Assembly (NCBI GenBank): GCA_017993835.1
Contig: JAGOLX010000026.1
Coordinates: forward strand, 16,407 to 80,406
Direction: 5' to 3'
Length of the DNA: 64,000 bases
Origin: Phycisphaerae bacterium
Lineage (GTDB): Bacteria; Planctomycetota; Phycisphaerae; Sedimentisphaerales; Anaerobacaceae
Shown here: piece after piece, positions 49,261-57,773 of the stretch
Numbering within the stretch: position 1 is the first letter of the stretch
Layout of the letters: every line of letters begins with the position of its first letter
Notes under the pieces: generated by a model
Told to the model about the DNA's origin: nothing
The model's input: only the letters and a program-made list of their open reading frames with translations
Database searches by the model: none
Made by a program: the position numbers and the translations under genes

Positions 49261-50232
49261 TCAACCACCTATCTTGACTTCGAATCCATAGCCTTGAAGG
49301 ATGCCGGCAATCTCCGTCATTGTAGCACTGTCCGGTACCTGGGCCTCCATCAAATCGATCCCGCCGTTGAGGCGCACCGCCTTCTCCAGGCCGCCGCGAT
49401 TGCACGGCAGGATATCGATCCTGTGGACCGTTCGTAGCGATTGTATGAACTGTGCCGTCTGCTCGATGTTCGTCCGGTCGCTGTTGAAGCCGGGCACGAT
49501 CGGGACCCGAACGAAGATCCTCTTGCCGATCTCAGCGAGCATCCGGATGTTCAGCAAGACTTTTTCGTTGCATATACCCGTGTACTGCTCGTGCAGTTCG
49601 CTGTTCATGTGTTTGATGTCGCAAAGAAACAGGTCCGTCAACTCCGCGACACGGCGCAGAACCTCCGGCGATGCGTAGCACGTCGTATCGACGGCGGCAT
49701 GGATCCCCTCGGCCCGACAGGCTGTCAACAGGGCGATCAGGAAGCCCGCCTGCATGAGCGGCTCGCCTCCTGAGAAGGTCGCACCGCCGCCGGACTGGTC
49801 GTAAAACACGACATCTTTCCGCAATTCCGCCATCACCTCTGCGACAGAGGCCTTTCGTCCGATGATTTCCCATGCTCCGGTCGGGCATTCCGCAACGCAC
49901 CGACCGCACACGGTACACTTGCCCGGATTGAGGACAGGACCGGATTCCGTGAACGAAATGGCCCCCGGTTCACATACCTCCATGCAGTGTCGGCACTTGA
50001 TGCACCGACTTCTTCGAAACGCCAGCTCGGGTCCTGTCTTCCAGCTCTCGGGATTGTGGCACCACCGGCATCGCAGCGGGCAACCCTTGAAGAACACCGC
50101 CGTGCGAATCCCCGGCCCATCGTGGATGGCGTACCGCCGGATGTCGAAGACATCGCCGCAGACGCCTGCGTCGCCATCCAACCCCGAAACGCCGCGATCC
50201 GCCGCGGGATTCTGCTGTCTTGTACTTGTCAT
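49261..50232 (-). CDS. hypE: Glycyl radical enzyme activase (radical SAM)
   Basis: This 323-residue activating enzyme has the radical SAM motif GCPLRCRWC (C51, C55, C58), two inserted ferredoxin clusters (CIKCRHCMEVCEPGAI and CTVCGRCVAECPTGAW) and GGATFSGGEPLMQ for SAM binding. It generates the glycyl radical on the dehydratase encoded next. The start at 50232 (AGGGG upstream) was chosen over the open-frame start at 50295, which adds a non-conserved extension. It forms a two-gene operon with the dehydratase. Confidence 0.86.
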   Translation of the reverse strand: MTSTRQQNPAADRGVSGLDGDAGVCGDVFDIRRYAIHDGPGIRTAVFFKGCPLRCRWCHNPESWKTGPELAFRRSRCIKCRHCMEVCEPGAISFTESGPVLNPGKCTVCGRCVAECPTGAWEIIGRKASVAEVMAELRKDVVFYDQSGGGATFSGGEPLMQAGFLIALLTACRAEGIHAAVDTTCYASPEVLRRVAELTDLFLCDIKHMNSELHEQYTGICNEKVLLNIRMLAEIGKRIFVRVPIVPGFNSDRTNIEQTAQFIQSLRTVHRIDILPCNRGGLEKAVRLNGGIDLMEAQVPDSATMTEIAGILQGYGFEVKIGG

Positions 50233-50498
50233 GGACCCCTGTCTGCAAGAAACCGCATTCCCTGCCCGACAACCAGCATACCGGAAATCCCGCACTAATA
50301 CAAGACGACAAGATACAGCGACGGAGCAATGGTACGTGGGTGCGGCTGAGGGGTCTGAGCATGCGATTGCCCTGGGGTGTGGGCGATAAGGTCTTTACGC
50401 AGGGAGGTTTCTGGAAGAGAATGCGGGAAGTCGGCGGCTTGGCTCCGGGCCGCTGGATACTGGAACTTGCGATAGCCTGATGAGATATGAGGTGCAGG

Positions 50499-51545
50499 AT
50501 GAGAGGATGTGGATTGGTTCTGGGGTTGATCGTGGTTCTTGCGGGTGGGTGTCAGGTCATGGGCGCACAGGAAGGTCAGGCATCACAACACGATGCAATC
50601 GTAAGGGCCGAGTCGATCTTCCCGCTGGAGAGTCCGCCCACGCCGGGGTGTCATGCGTCGACCATCGTCGAGAGTCGCGAGGGTCGGATTCTGGCCGCGT
50701 GGTTTGCGGGGGCCGATGAAGGTGAGGACGACGTCGGGATCTGGGTATCCCGCTGGGAAGGCGGCGCGTGGTCCCAGCCGGTCGAGGTCGCCAATGGCGT
50801 CATGTCGCCGCAGGTGCGGTTCCCGTGCTGGAACCCGGTGTTGTTCCAGCCTCGTGAGGGGCCGCTGGTGCTCTTCTTCAAGGTTGGACCGACCCCCAGC
50901 AAATGGTGGGGCGAGATGGTGGTCTCCGACGACAACGGGCGAACGTGGAAGGACCGCAGGCGGTTGCCGCCGGAGGTGATGGGACCGATTAAGGACAAGG
51001 CAGTTCAGCTTGCGGACGGGACCATCCTGTGCCCGTCGAGCAGCGAGCACGCCGGCTGGCGGGTCCACGTTGAGATCACGAAGGACCTGGAGAATTGGGA
51101 GGTCGTGGGCCCGTTGAACGACCCGGCGAAGATGGGTGTGATTCAGCCGACGATTCTGACCTATCCGGGTAATCGGCTCCAGATGCTCTGCCGGACCCGG
51201 GGCAAAGGCTTCATCGCCGAGAGCTGGTCGCAGGATTCCGGCCGGACCTGGAGCGAAATGACGCTCACGTCTTTGCCCAACCCGAACTCGGGGATCGACG
51301 CAGTCACTCTGCGCGATGGCCGGCAATTGCTGGTCTTCAACAACACGCCCAAGGGACGCACTCCCCTGAACGTGGCGGTGTCCAAGGACGGCAAGCAGTG
51401 GGACGTCGTCCTCACGCTGGAGACGCAGCCGGGCGAGTACTCCTACCCCGCGGTCATCCAAGCGTCGGATGGTCGAGTCCACATCACGTATACATACCTC
51501 CGCAAGAGCATCAAGCACGTAATCCTGAACCCGACGAAGCTCTGA
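50499..51545 (+). CDS. Sialidase-family (BNR/Asp-box) lipoprotein
   Basis: This 348-residue lipoprotein has an N-terminal lipobox LAGGC (C18). The rest is a six-bladed propeller with Asp-box repeats (VSDDNGRTW, SQDSGRTW, VSKDGKQW) and the FRIP-like RFPCWNPVLF. It resembles the PF13088-type exo-alpha-sialidase relatives, whose true activity is often another glycosidase or a rhamnosidase-like reaction. The start at 50499 follows GAGGTGCAGG; an ATG at 50487 lacks a site. It stands alone between divergent operons. Confidence 0.75.
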   Translation: MRGCGLVLGLIVVLAGGCQVMGAQEGQASQHDAIVRAESIFPLESPPTPGCHASTIVESREGRILAAWFAGADEGEDDVGIWVSRWEGGAWSQPVEVANGVMSPQVRFPCWNPVLFQPREGPLVLFFKVGPTPSKWWGEMVVSDDNGRTWKDRRRLPPEVMGPIKDKAVQLADGTILCPSSSEHAGWRVHVEITKDLENWEVVGPLNDPAKMGVIQPTILTYPGNRLQMLCRTRGKGFIAESWSQDSGRTWSEMTLTSLPNPNSGIDAVTLRDGRQLLVFNNTPKGRTPLNVAVSKDGKQWDVVLTLETQPGEYSYPAVIQASDGRVHITYTYLRKSIKHVILNPTKL

Positions 51546-51556
51546 TGCGGTGCGGT

Positions 51557-52249
51557 TTATCTCTTGAGCCGCTGACGGACTCTGTCGTTGGTCAGTTCCC
51601 GCAGGGCGTCGGAGGCGATCCAACGGGCGGACTTCGAGTCGATCCGGCGGATGCGTTCTGCGGCTTGCACGGCCAGTGAATTCAATCGCCGACTGCGCTT
51701 GCCGATCTGGCGGAGGGCCCAGTTGACCGCTTTCTTGACGAAGTTGCGTTCGTCGGTCGCATGGTGGACGATCAGAGGCAGGAAGGCCTCGAATCTCTCG
51801 TCGGGCGCCTTCTTGTCGTGGACCGCCAGGGTCGCCATGAGCACGAAGCCTGCTCGCTTGACGTATTCCTCGGGCCGCTCGGTCCACTCGATAGCCTTGT
51901 CCCACGCAACAGGGGTCTTGTCGAACAGGCACCCGCAGGCACAATCGCAGACCGCCCAGGAGTCGAAATCGCTCACCCATCGCTCCATTTGTGCAACGGT
52001 GACCTTCGCGGGGTCGTCGATCAGGGCAGCGAGGCAACGGGCGTCGTGAATCCCGGTCCGCCAGAGCTGGGCTGCCAGAGCGTGGTCTCGGCCGATTTCT
52101 TTGGCCAGCGAGCGAAGACTCGGAGCAGAAACGCCAAAGGCCTTCGTGACGCGAATCCCATATCGAGCCATGCCCTCGACGTTCCTCGGATCGCCCAGCG
52201 ATCTGAGCCGTTCGAGAACCTCGTCGTACCTGGCCTGGCGGGACGCCAT
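51557..52249 (-). CDS. DNA alkylation repair protein (AlkD-like)
   Basis: This 230-residue helical protein is made of HEAT-like repeats, with GIRVTKAFGVSAPSLRSLAKEIGRDHALA near the start, DDPAKVTVAQMERWVSDFDSWAVCD in the middle and FVKKAVNWALRQIGKR near the end, all typical of the AlkD/PF08713 family. It would excise bulky or cationic N-alkylated bases without base flipping. The stop lies about 13 bp from the sialidase-like gene's end (convergent). The purH gene follows on the same strand. Confidence 0.82.
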   Translation of the reverse strand: MASRQARYDEVLERLRSLGDPRNVEGMARYGIRVTKAFGVSAPSLRSLAKEIGRDHALAAQLWRTGIHDARCLAALIDDPAKVTVAQMERWVSDFDSWAVCDCACGCLFDKTPVAWDKAIEWTERPEEYVKRAGFVLMATLAVHDKKAPDERFEAFLPLIVHHATDERNFVKKAVNWALRQIGKRSRRLNSLAVQAAERIRRIDSKSARWIASDALRELTNDRVRQRLKR

Positions 52250-52262
52250 TGCGGTATGCGAC

Positions 52263-53873
52263 TCAATGCCGGAAGTGGCGTTTGCCGGTGAAGACCATGG
52301 CGATGCCGTACTTGTCCGCGGCGGCGATCACCTCGTCGTCCTTCTTGGAGCCGCCGGGCTGGACGATGGACGTGATGCCGCCCTCGGCGGCGTTGTCCAC
52401 GTTGTCCGGGAACGGGAAGAAGGCGTCCGAGGCCATCGCGGCGCCCTGGGCCTCTTTGCCTGCGTGTTTCATCGCGAGCAGGCCGGACTCGACGCGGTTC
52501 ATCTGGCCGACGCCGATCCCGAGGATTCGCTTGCTCTTGGCCAGGACGATCGTGTTGCTCTTGGCGTGCTTGGCGACCAGCCAGGCGATCCGCAGGTCTT
52601 CGAGCTGCTCGGCCGTCGGGCGGGCCTTCGTCGGGAAGGTCAGGGCGCTGGGCTCCCAGCCGACCAGGTCCCGCTTTTGCAGGAGCAGGCCGCCTACGAT
52701 GTGACGGACATCGAATTCGTTGACGTCGATCCGGGCTCGGTCGATGGGGCCGGTCTCGACCAGGCGGACCCGGCTGCCCCAGACCTTGAGGGTCCGGATG
52801 ATCTCGATGGCGTCCTCGTTGAATTTCGGCGCGACGATCACCTCTGCGAAGAAGCCGCTGGCGCCGAGGGCCTTGCCGAACCGGCTGTACGATTCCATGA
52901 TGGTTCGCGCCAGCTCGACGTCCACCGGGCGGTTGACCGCGATGATCCCGCCGAACGCGCTGACGACATCGCCTTCATAGGCCTTGCGATAGGCGACGTT
53001 GATGTCCTCGTCAATGGCGCAGCCGCAGGGATTGAGATGCTTGACGACGACCGCGGCGGGCTCGTCGAATTCCTTGGCCAGTTCGAAGGCGGCATTGGCG
53101 TCGAGCAGGTTGTTGAAACTGATCTCGGTGTCGCCTGTCATGAGCTTGCCGGCGCTGACGGAGGGCTCGCCCGTTCGCGGCTGCTTGTAGAGGGCCGCGG
53201 TCTGATGGGGGTTCTCGCCGTAGCGGAGGGCCGCCTGCTTCGTCAGGGCGATGGAGATGCGGTCGGGGAATTCGACACCCGCCTGCGCATTGAGGTATTT
53301 GGCAATCGCGGCGTCGTAACCGGCGGTCAGCGCGAAGGCGGCGCGGGCGAACTCCTCCCGCAGTCGGCCGCCGACGGCGCCGTTGTTGGCTCGCATCTGT
53401 TCGAGGACGCGGGCGTACTGGTCGGGGCTGGTGACAATCGTGACGAACTTATGGTTCTTGGCGGCCGAGCGGACCATGCTGGGACCGCCGATATCGATGT
53501 TCTCGATGGCCTCTTCGAGCGTGCAGCCGGGCTTGGCGACCGTCTGCTCGAAGGGATAGAGGTTCACGCAGACCAGGTCGATGGGCTCGATGCCGTGCTT
53601 GTGCATGGCCTGGACGTGGTCGGGCTTGTCCCGCAGGGCCAGCAGCCCGCCGTGGATCTTCGGATGCAGCGTCTTGACCCGCCCATCCATCATCTCGGGG
53701 AACCCGGTGACCGCGTCGATCGCGATCACTTTCACGCCCGATTCCGCCAGCTTGCCGGCGGTGCCCCCGGTGCTGATGATCTTCACGCCCATCTGGGCGA
53801 GCGATTTGGCGAATTCGACGATCCCTGTCTTGTCGGACACACTGATGAGCGCGGTCCTGATCGTGACATCCAT
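52263..53873 (-). CDS. purH: Bifunctional AICAR transformylase/IMP cyclohydrolase PurH
   Basis: This 536-residue enzyme catalyses the last two steps of purine synthesis. The N-terminal IMP cyclohydrolase opens with TALISVSDKTGIVEFAKSL and has STGGTAG and DGRVKTLHPKIHGG. The C-terminal transformylase has RYGENPHQ, VVVKHLNPCGCA and ASDAFFPFPD. Length agrees with the E. coli protein (529). Start ATG 53873 matches the family N-terminus and has GGAG about nine bases upstream; starts at 53882 or 53888 are also possible. The long cloverleaf palindrome at 53910-54086 occupies its leader. Confidence 0.93.
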   Translation of the reverse strand: MDVTIRTALISVSDKTGIVEFAKSLAQMGVKIISTGGTAGKLAESGVKVIAIDAVTGFPEMMDGRVKTLHPKIHGGLLALRDKPDHVQAMHKHGIEPIDLVCVNLYPFEQTVAKPGCTLEEAIENIDIGGPSMVRSAAKNHKFVTIVTSPDQYARVLEQMRANNGAVGGRLREEFARAAFALTAGYDAAIAKYLNAQAGVEFPDRISIALTKQAALRYGENPHQTAALYKQPRTGEPSVSAGKLMTGDTEISFNNLLDANAAFELAKEFDEPAAVVVKHLNPCGCAIDEDINVAYRKAYEGDVVSAFGGIIAVNRPVDVELARTIMESYSRFGKALGASGFFAEVIVAPKFNEDAIEIIRTLKVWGSRVRLVETGPIDRARIDVNEFDVRHIVGGLLLQKRDLVGWEPSALTFPTKARPTAEQLEDLRIAWLVAKHAKSNTIVLAKSKRILGIGVGQMNRVESGLLAMKHAGKEAQGAAMASDAFFPFPDNVDNAAEGGITSIVQPGGSKKDDEVIAAADKYGIAMVFTGKRHFRH

Positions 53874-53909
53874 CTCTTGCATCTCCATTAGCTGTCTGAG
53901 TTCTCCGTC

Positions 53910-54086
53910 AAGTTCTGCAAAACGGAAGATCAGGCCTACTTTGGGAAGGAAAAATCTCTTCTGTCGATTTTTCCTTCCCAAACCGCAGTAGTCTGGCAGA
54001 GATCGCCGAAGGCCGATTCTTCAAGGAAATCGAAGCCGGAGATTTCCTTGAAGAATATAGGCCTGATCTTCCATTTTGCAGAACTT
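53910..54086. repeat. Cloverleaf-like palindromic element before purH
   Basis: Outer 28-bp inverted arms (53910-53937 and 54059-54086, one mismatch) enclose two perfect hairpins. The first has 17-bp arms (53940-53956 and 53966-53982), the second 15-bp arms (54017-54031 and 54041-54055), each with a 9-nt loop. The 34 nt between the hairpins are unpaired. It could be a structured RNA in the purH leader (minus strand) or a non-autonomous mobile element. An 11-bp direct repeat GTTCTCCGTCA stands at 53900-53910 and 54104-54114. Confidence 0.85.
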
Positions 54087-54111
54087 CCTTGTCGATATTC
54101 CGGGTTCTCCG

Positions 54112-55251
54112 TCACCGCCCCGGCGCAAGACACGCGATGCGTCCTCGCTCGTCGGCGATGTAGATTCGTGCATTCTCCGTATTGCAGACGTGGGCGACGA
54201 CCGGGGCGCTGTTGAGCGAGAAGACCCTGGCGCCCGTGACATTGTCCATGACGGCCAGCGTGCGGACCTTGGTGATGACAAAGGCCTTGTTCTCCGATTC
54301 CGCGAGCAGGTCGAGGCCCTCGGACAACGACCACACGGTCTTTCCGGTCTGCTTGTCGATGGCGGTCAGTCCCCGGCCGGGAGCGTACTGGTAGACGTGT
54401 CCCTGTGTCACTCGGGGGCCGCGATCCAGGACCGCTTCGGTCTGGAATTTCCAGGCCATCGAGACGGGGGGCGTGCCCGTCATGTCGAGTCGGTAGACGT
54501 TCGTGTCCTTGCTGGCGAAGAAGATGGAGTTGCCGTCGCGAAGGATCGCTCCCGCCACCGCGCCGGCGGCATCGAATTGCCACAGCTTCCTCGGCGCGTC
54601 GGCCGCGATCGCCACGACGTTGCCCTCGCTGGTTCCGAAGACAGTCACGCTCTCGTCCGCCAGGACGGTCGTGATCAACGACTCGTTGTCCGCAGCCACC
54701 TTGAAGATCCGGACCAGGTCCTGGGCGCGAAGCACGTGCAGGCGTCGATCGCCGGCCGCCACGTAGAAGTACTGGCTATTGCGGACCGGCGGCGCCACGA
54801 TGCTCAACTCCAGGTCGGCGACCCGCTGCTCGGCGCCGGTGATCACGCTGCACTCGGTGAGCTGGTTGCCGACGACCGAGATGAAGCTGTCGCCGTAGGA
54901 GACCATGCCCAGCACGGGAATACCCTGCGGCGCTACGGACCGGCTGAAGGCGATGTTGCCCGAGGCCGCGTCCAGCGACCACATGTAGTTGCGATCCGAC
55001 CGGAGGTACAGGCGGTCACCGAGCAGGGTGACCGTGTTGAAGGTCTCGCCTTTCTTCAGGGGCAGGGTCTGCTGCCAGACGATCTTCAGACGCGCATGAT
55101 CGAGCAGGTCCGGCGAGAGCAGCCAGTCGGAATCTCGCGTGCTGGCGGACGAAGAGACGCTCTGGCCGGCGACCGCCGGGACCGTCCATGCACTTGACAG
55201 GAAACACATGCCCAGAAGGATCAGGGCCCCTGGCCGCAGCGTGAGTTGCAT
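54112..55251 (-). CDS. Exported PQQ-like propeller protein (BamB-like)
   Basis: This 379-residue protein has a signal peptide (about 1-30) and propeller blades with outer-strand ends such as WSLDAASGNIAFSR, LTAIDKQTGKTVWSLS and AIAADAPRKLWQFDAAG. No catalytic residues are obvious. It resembles BamB/PQQ-like scaffold proteins. The start at 55251 (GAGG upstream) gives the signal peptide; the open frame extends further with Arg-rich unlikely sequence. Its stop lies 26 bp from the palindromic element that precedes purH. Confidence 0.72.
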   Translation of the reverse strand: MQLTLRPGALILLGMCFLSSAWTVPAVAGQSVSSSASTRDSDWLLSPDLLDHARLKIVWQQTLPLKKGETFNTVTLLGDRLYLRSDRNYMWSLDAASGNIAFSRSVAPQGIPVLGMVSYGDSFISVVGNQLTECSVITGAEQRVADLELSIVAPPVRNSQYFYVAAGDRRLHVLRAQDLVRIFKVAADNESLITTVLADESVTVFGTSEGNVVAIAADAPRKLWQFDAAGAVAGAILRDGNSIFFASKDTNVYRLDMTGTPPVSMAWKFQTEAVLDRGPRVTQGHVYQYAPGRGLTAIDKQTGKTVWSLSEGLDLLAESENKAFVITKVRTLAVMDNVTGARVFSLNSAPVVAHVCNTENARIYIADERGRIACLAPGR

Positions 55252-55401
55252 ATGCCAATCCTCGTAACAAAAAGAACTTCGATCTCCTGGTCGGAAATCC
55301 TGAATTGAGTCCAGAAACGCTCCTCCGACCACCGGATTCCGGCCGGGCAGGAACACCCATCCCCGGCCTGCCATCCGGCAAAGGCACTGCCGAACGCCCC
55401 G

Positions 55402-55695
55402 TCAGGTCAACTCCACATGATCCGCCAGATCCACCCTGTGTGCGGCTTCGAACTGCCGCATCTCCTCGATGCGCTCGATGTCGTCCTGAATCCGGTGGAC
55501 CAGCTTGAAAATATAGGGTTTCCCCGCCAGACGATTGCGCAAGTCGTCCAGCATCGGTTCCCAAGAGCCGCCGTACAACTGGGCCTTGAGCGCGACGAGC
55601 ATCTTGTGCTCCTCGCTGAGTCGGTTGACGTAATCGATCACAGCCTGCTCGAGCTTCTCGTTCGGGCTGCTGCTCATTGGGGCTGGCTCAGCCAT
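55402..55695 (-). CDS. Uncharacterised helical protein
   Basis: This is a 97-residue acidic, helix-rich protein (LEQAVIDYVNRLSEEHKMLV, then RIQDDIERIEEMRQFEAA) without Cys, signal or membrane segments. It starts at ATG 55695, seven bases after GGAG; a TTG upstream is less likely. I recognise no family. It precedes the PQQ-like gene by 150 bp on the same strand. The 220 bp between it and the deacetylase gene show nothing that I can support. Confidence 0.55.
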   Translation of the reverse strand: MAEPAPMSSSPNEKLEQAVIDYVNRLSEEHKMLVALKAQLYGGSWEPMLDDLRNRLAGKPYIFKLVHRIQDDIERIEEMRQFEAAHRVDLADHVELT

Positions 55696-55915
55696 AAGTG
55701 ACTCCAATCCCCTGGATGGTAACGGTTTTGCCGTCGGAATTCAATACATTTTCCCGAATTGACGCGACGGCACAGCAGGGGGTTGCCTCTCTTGACGCGG
55801 CATCAAGACGGTGGGACCCGAGGGAATGCGGCCGTTGCACGGTCCGCGGGACTTCCCCGACAAGACGAGCCTCCGGGTCCGACAGGGCGCATGTCGGGCA
55901 CCCGGGCGCGGGGAC

Positions 55916-56542
55916 TCATTTGCCTCTTCCGATCACCCAGAATGCCTCTTCCCTCGGCGTTGTTCTCGCCTCGAAGCTGTCCGGGGCGTGCCCGTATACC
56001 TGGGTGAGGACCTGGTGCTTTCGCTGCCAGATGTCCTCGGGCAGACGGATGCAGACGTCGGAATTCGCGGCGGGGCGGGGCAGATGTCTGCCGCCGTCGT
56101 CTTCATAGGCGAACATCCAGACGTCGCCGGTGGAGATGCGCTGGCTGTCTCGCAGGGCCATGACCGCTTTGGCCACCTCCTCGTGCCGACGGTTGCGGGT
56201 GTACTCCCCCCAGAGACTGTGCGTGAGGATCAGGTCGTAGCGGTGCGAGGGCAGCAGGGCCATGATCGCGTCCTCCACATCGACGGTGCGCAGGGGCTTT
56301 TGCTCGGGCCCGTCGTCGAGGTCCCCCAGGATCCCTTTGGCGGTGTAGGATTCCATGGCTTTGTGGAACCTGGAGACCCGGTCCGCATCGCCCTTGTGTG
56401 TGAGTGCCACGACCGTCCAGCAACTGTCCGGATGCAGCAGGAGCGTCCCGCCCGCCCAGAGGGTTTCGTCGTCGGGATGAGCGACGATTACGGCGCAGTT
56501 GACGTGCTCGTATGTCAGTCGGCCAACCGCAGTGGAAGCCAT
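55916..56542 (-). CDS. PIG-L/LmbE-family deacetylase
   Basis: This 208-residue protein has the zinc motif AHPDDETLWAGG (H22, D24, D25) and the second metal His in TRNRRHEEVAKAV. The family removes N-acetyl groups from GlcNAc-containing molecules. The short length agrees with the minimal domain. The ATG at 56542 begins MASTAVGRLTYEHVNCAVIV; no signal peptide. The substrate is unknown and no glycosyltransferase is adjacent. Confidence 0.8.
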   Translation of the reverse strand: MASTAVGRLTYEHVNCAVIVAHPDDETLWAGGTLLLHPDSCWTVVALTHKGDADRVSRFHKAMESYTAKGILGDLDDGPEQKPLRTVDVEDAIMALLPSHRYDLILTHSLWGEYTRNRRHEEVAKAVMALRDSQRISTGDVWMFAYEDDGGRHLPRPAANSDVCIRLPEDIWQRKHQVLTQVYGHAPDSFEARTTPREEAFWVIGRGK

Positions 56543-56735
56543 ACCTTGCCCCTGAATCTGTCATCTGCTCTGCTATTCTACCATTCTGCGACCGCGAAAC
56601 TCCTATCCGGGGAGCATCGTTTGCCCCGGCGGGTCTCAATGGCAAGTACGCAACAACGGGTCATCGGTTCCCCTTTGCACGACTCTGCCAACCTCCCGTC
56701 CACGCTTGGCCGGTCGATCCGACGCCAGGAACGGC

Positions 56736-57773
56736 TCAGAGCTTGACCAGCCGCTCCACGGGACTGTGGCCCGCGCCGACGGCTTGAAGAAACCGTTCCT
56801 CGACGGCCTTTTCGATGGCCTCGCGTTCTGCTTTCGTGCCCTTTGTCAGAGGGATCTGCCCGCCGGCGTAGGTGGGGTGCCCGCCGCCCGTTCCTTTTCG
56901 GCCCACCATGTGCTTCATCACCTTCCCCGCGAGGTTGCTCTCGTCGGATGTGCGAAGAGAGATCAGCAGCTTGCCGTCCCAGCAGCCGGTGCACATCGTC
57001 CAGGAAGTCTCATCCGCGCGAAGGAGCAGGTCCGCGACTTCCGCGATCATGTCGGGATTGTCGATGTCCCCCAGCCCGGTGATGATGGCGGGCCCCAACA
57101 CGCGGGCATTTCGCAGCGCGTCGGCAAGCATCTGGTAGTATCCCTTCGGCACCTTGCCTCGCTGGATCGCGCCGAGCATGCGATTGTTGGCGAGGGGATA
57201 GAGGAACTCGATGGCCTCGATGTCCAGTCGTGACGCTTCCCGTCCGAGATCCTGGGTATCGGAGCGAATCCCGTAGAGCAACGCGGTCGCCAGGGGTGTG
57301 TCCGGCGTGATGCCCGCCTCGATCAGGTATTCGACGAGGATCGTCGACGTCGCGCCGTAACCGCTGCGGACGTCGGTGAATGCGACGGTGCGCGTCCGCC
57401 GGCGGATCGGATGGTGATCGATGACGATGTCGGGCAGGACGCCTTCGTGCAGGGAGTTGTTTCCCGCTCCCGGCTGCGTGTCCACCATCGCCACCAGGTC
57501 ATACTTGCCATAGTCGATCTCGCCGTAGCGGCGCAGGTTCAGGTCCAGGTACTTCACAAGGGCGCGGTTCTCACCGCGGCCGACCGTCCCGCCGCACGCG
57601 ATGGAGCATTGAAGCGTCCCCACGTTCTTGGCAAGCCGACGCAGGGCAACAGCCGCCGCCAGACTGTCCGGATCGGGGTTGTCCTGCATCGCGATCAGGA
57701 GGTACACCTTCCCCGTGAGCAACTCCGTCAACCTCCGGAGTTTCGATCGGGTCTTCTCGGCAGCTACAGCCAT
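56736..57773 (-). CDS. DHH/DHHA1 phosphoesterase (NrnA-like)
   Basis: This 345-residue protein has the N-terminal DHH domain (NPDPDSLAAAVALRRLA, VDTQPGAGN, IDHHPIRRR) and the C-terminal DHHA1 domain with GTGGGHPTYAGG. That is the arrangement of NrnA-type oligoribonuclease/pAp phosphatases. It should degrade short RNAs or 3'-phosphoadenosine phosphate, or cleave a cyclic dinucleotide-derived product. ATG 57773 has GGAAG upstream and overlaps the CorA stop by 10 bp, so the two are co-translated. Confidence 0.83.
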   Translation of the reverse strand: MAVAAEKTRSKLRRLTELLTGKVYLLIAMQDNPDPDSLAAAVALRRLAKNVGTLQCSIACGGTVGRGENRALVKYLDLNLRRYGEIDYGKYDLVAMVDTQPGAGNNSLHEGVLPDIVIDHHPIRRRTRTVAFTDVRSGYGATSTILVEYLIEAGITPDTPLATALLYGIRSDTQDLGREASRLDIEAIEFLYPLANNRMLGAIQRGKVPKGYYQMLADALRNARVLGPAIITGLGDIDNPDMIAEVADLLLRADETSWTMCTGCWDGKLLISLRTSDESNLAGKVMKHMVGRKGTGGGHPTYAGGQIPLTKGTKAEREAIEKAVEERFLQAVGAGHSPVERLVKL

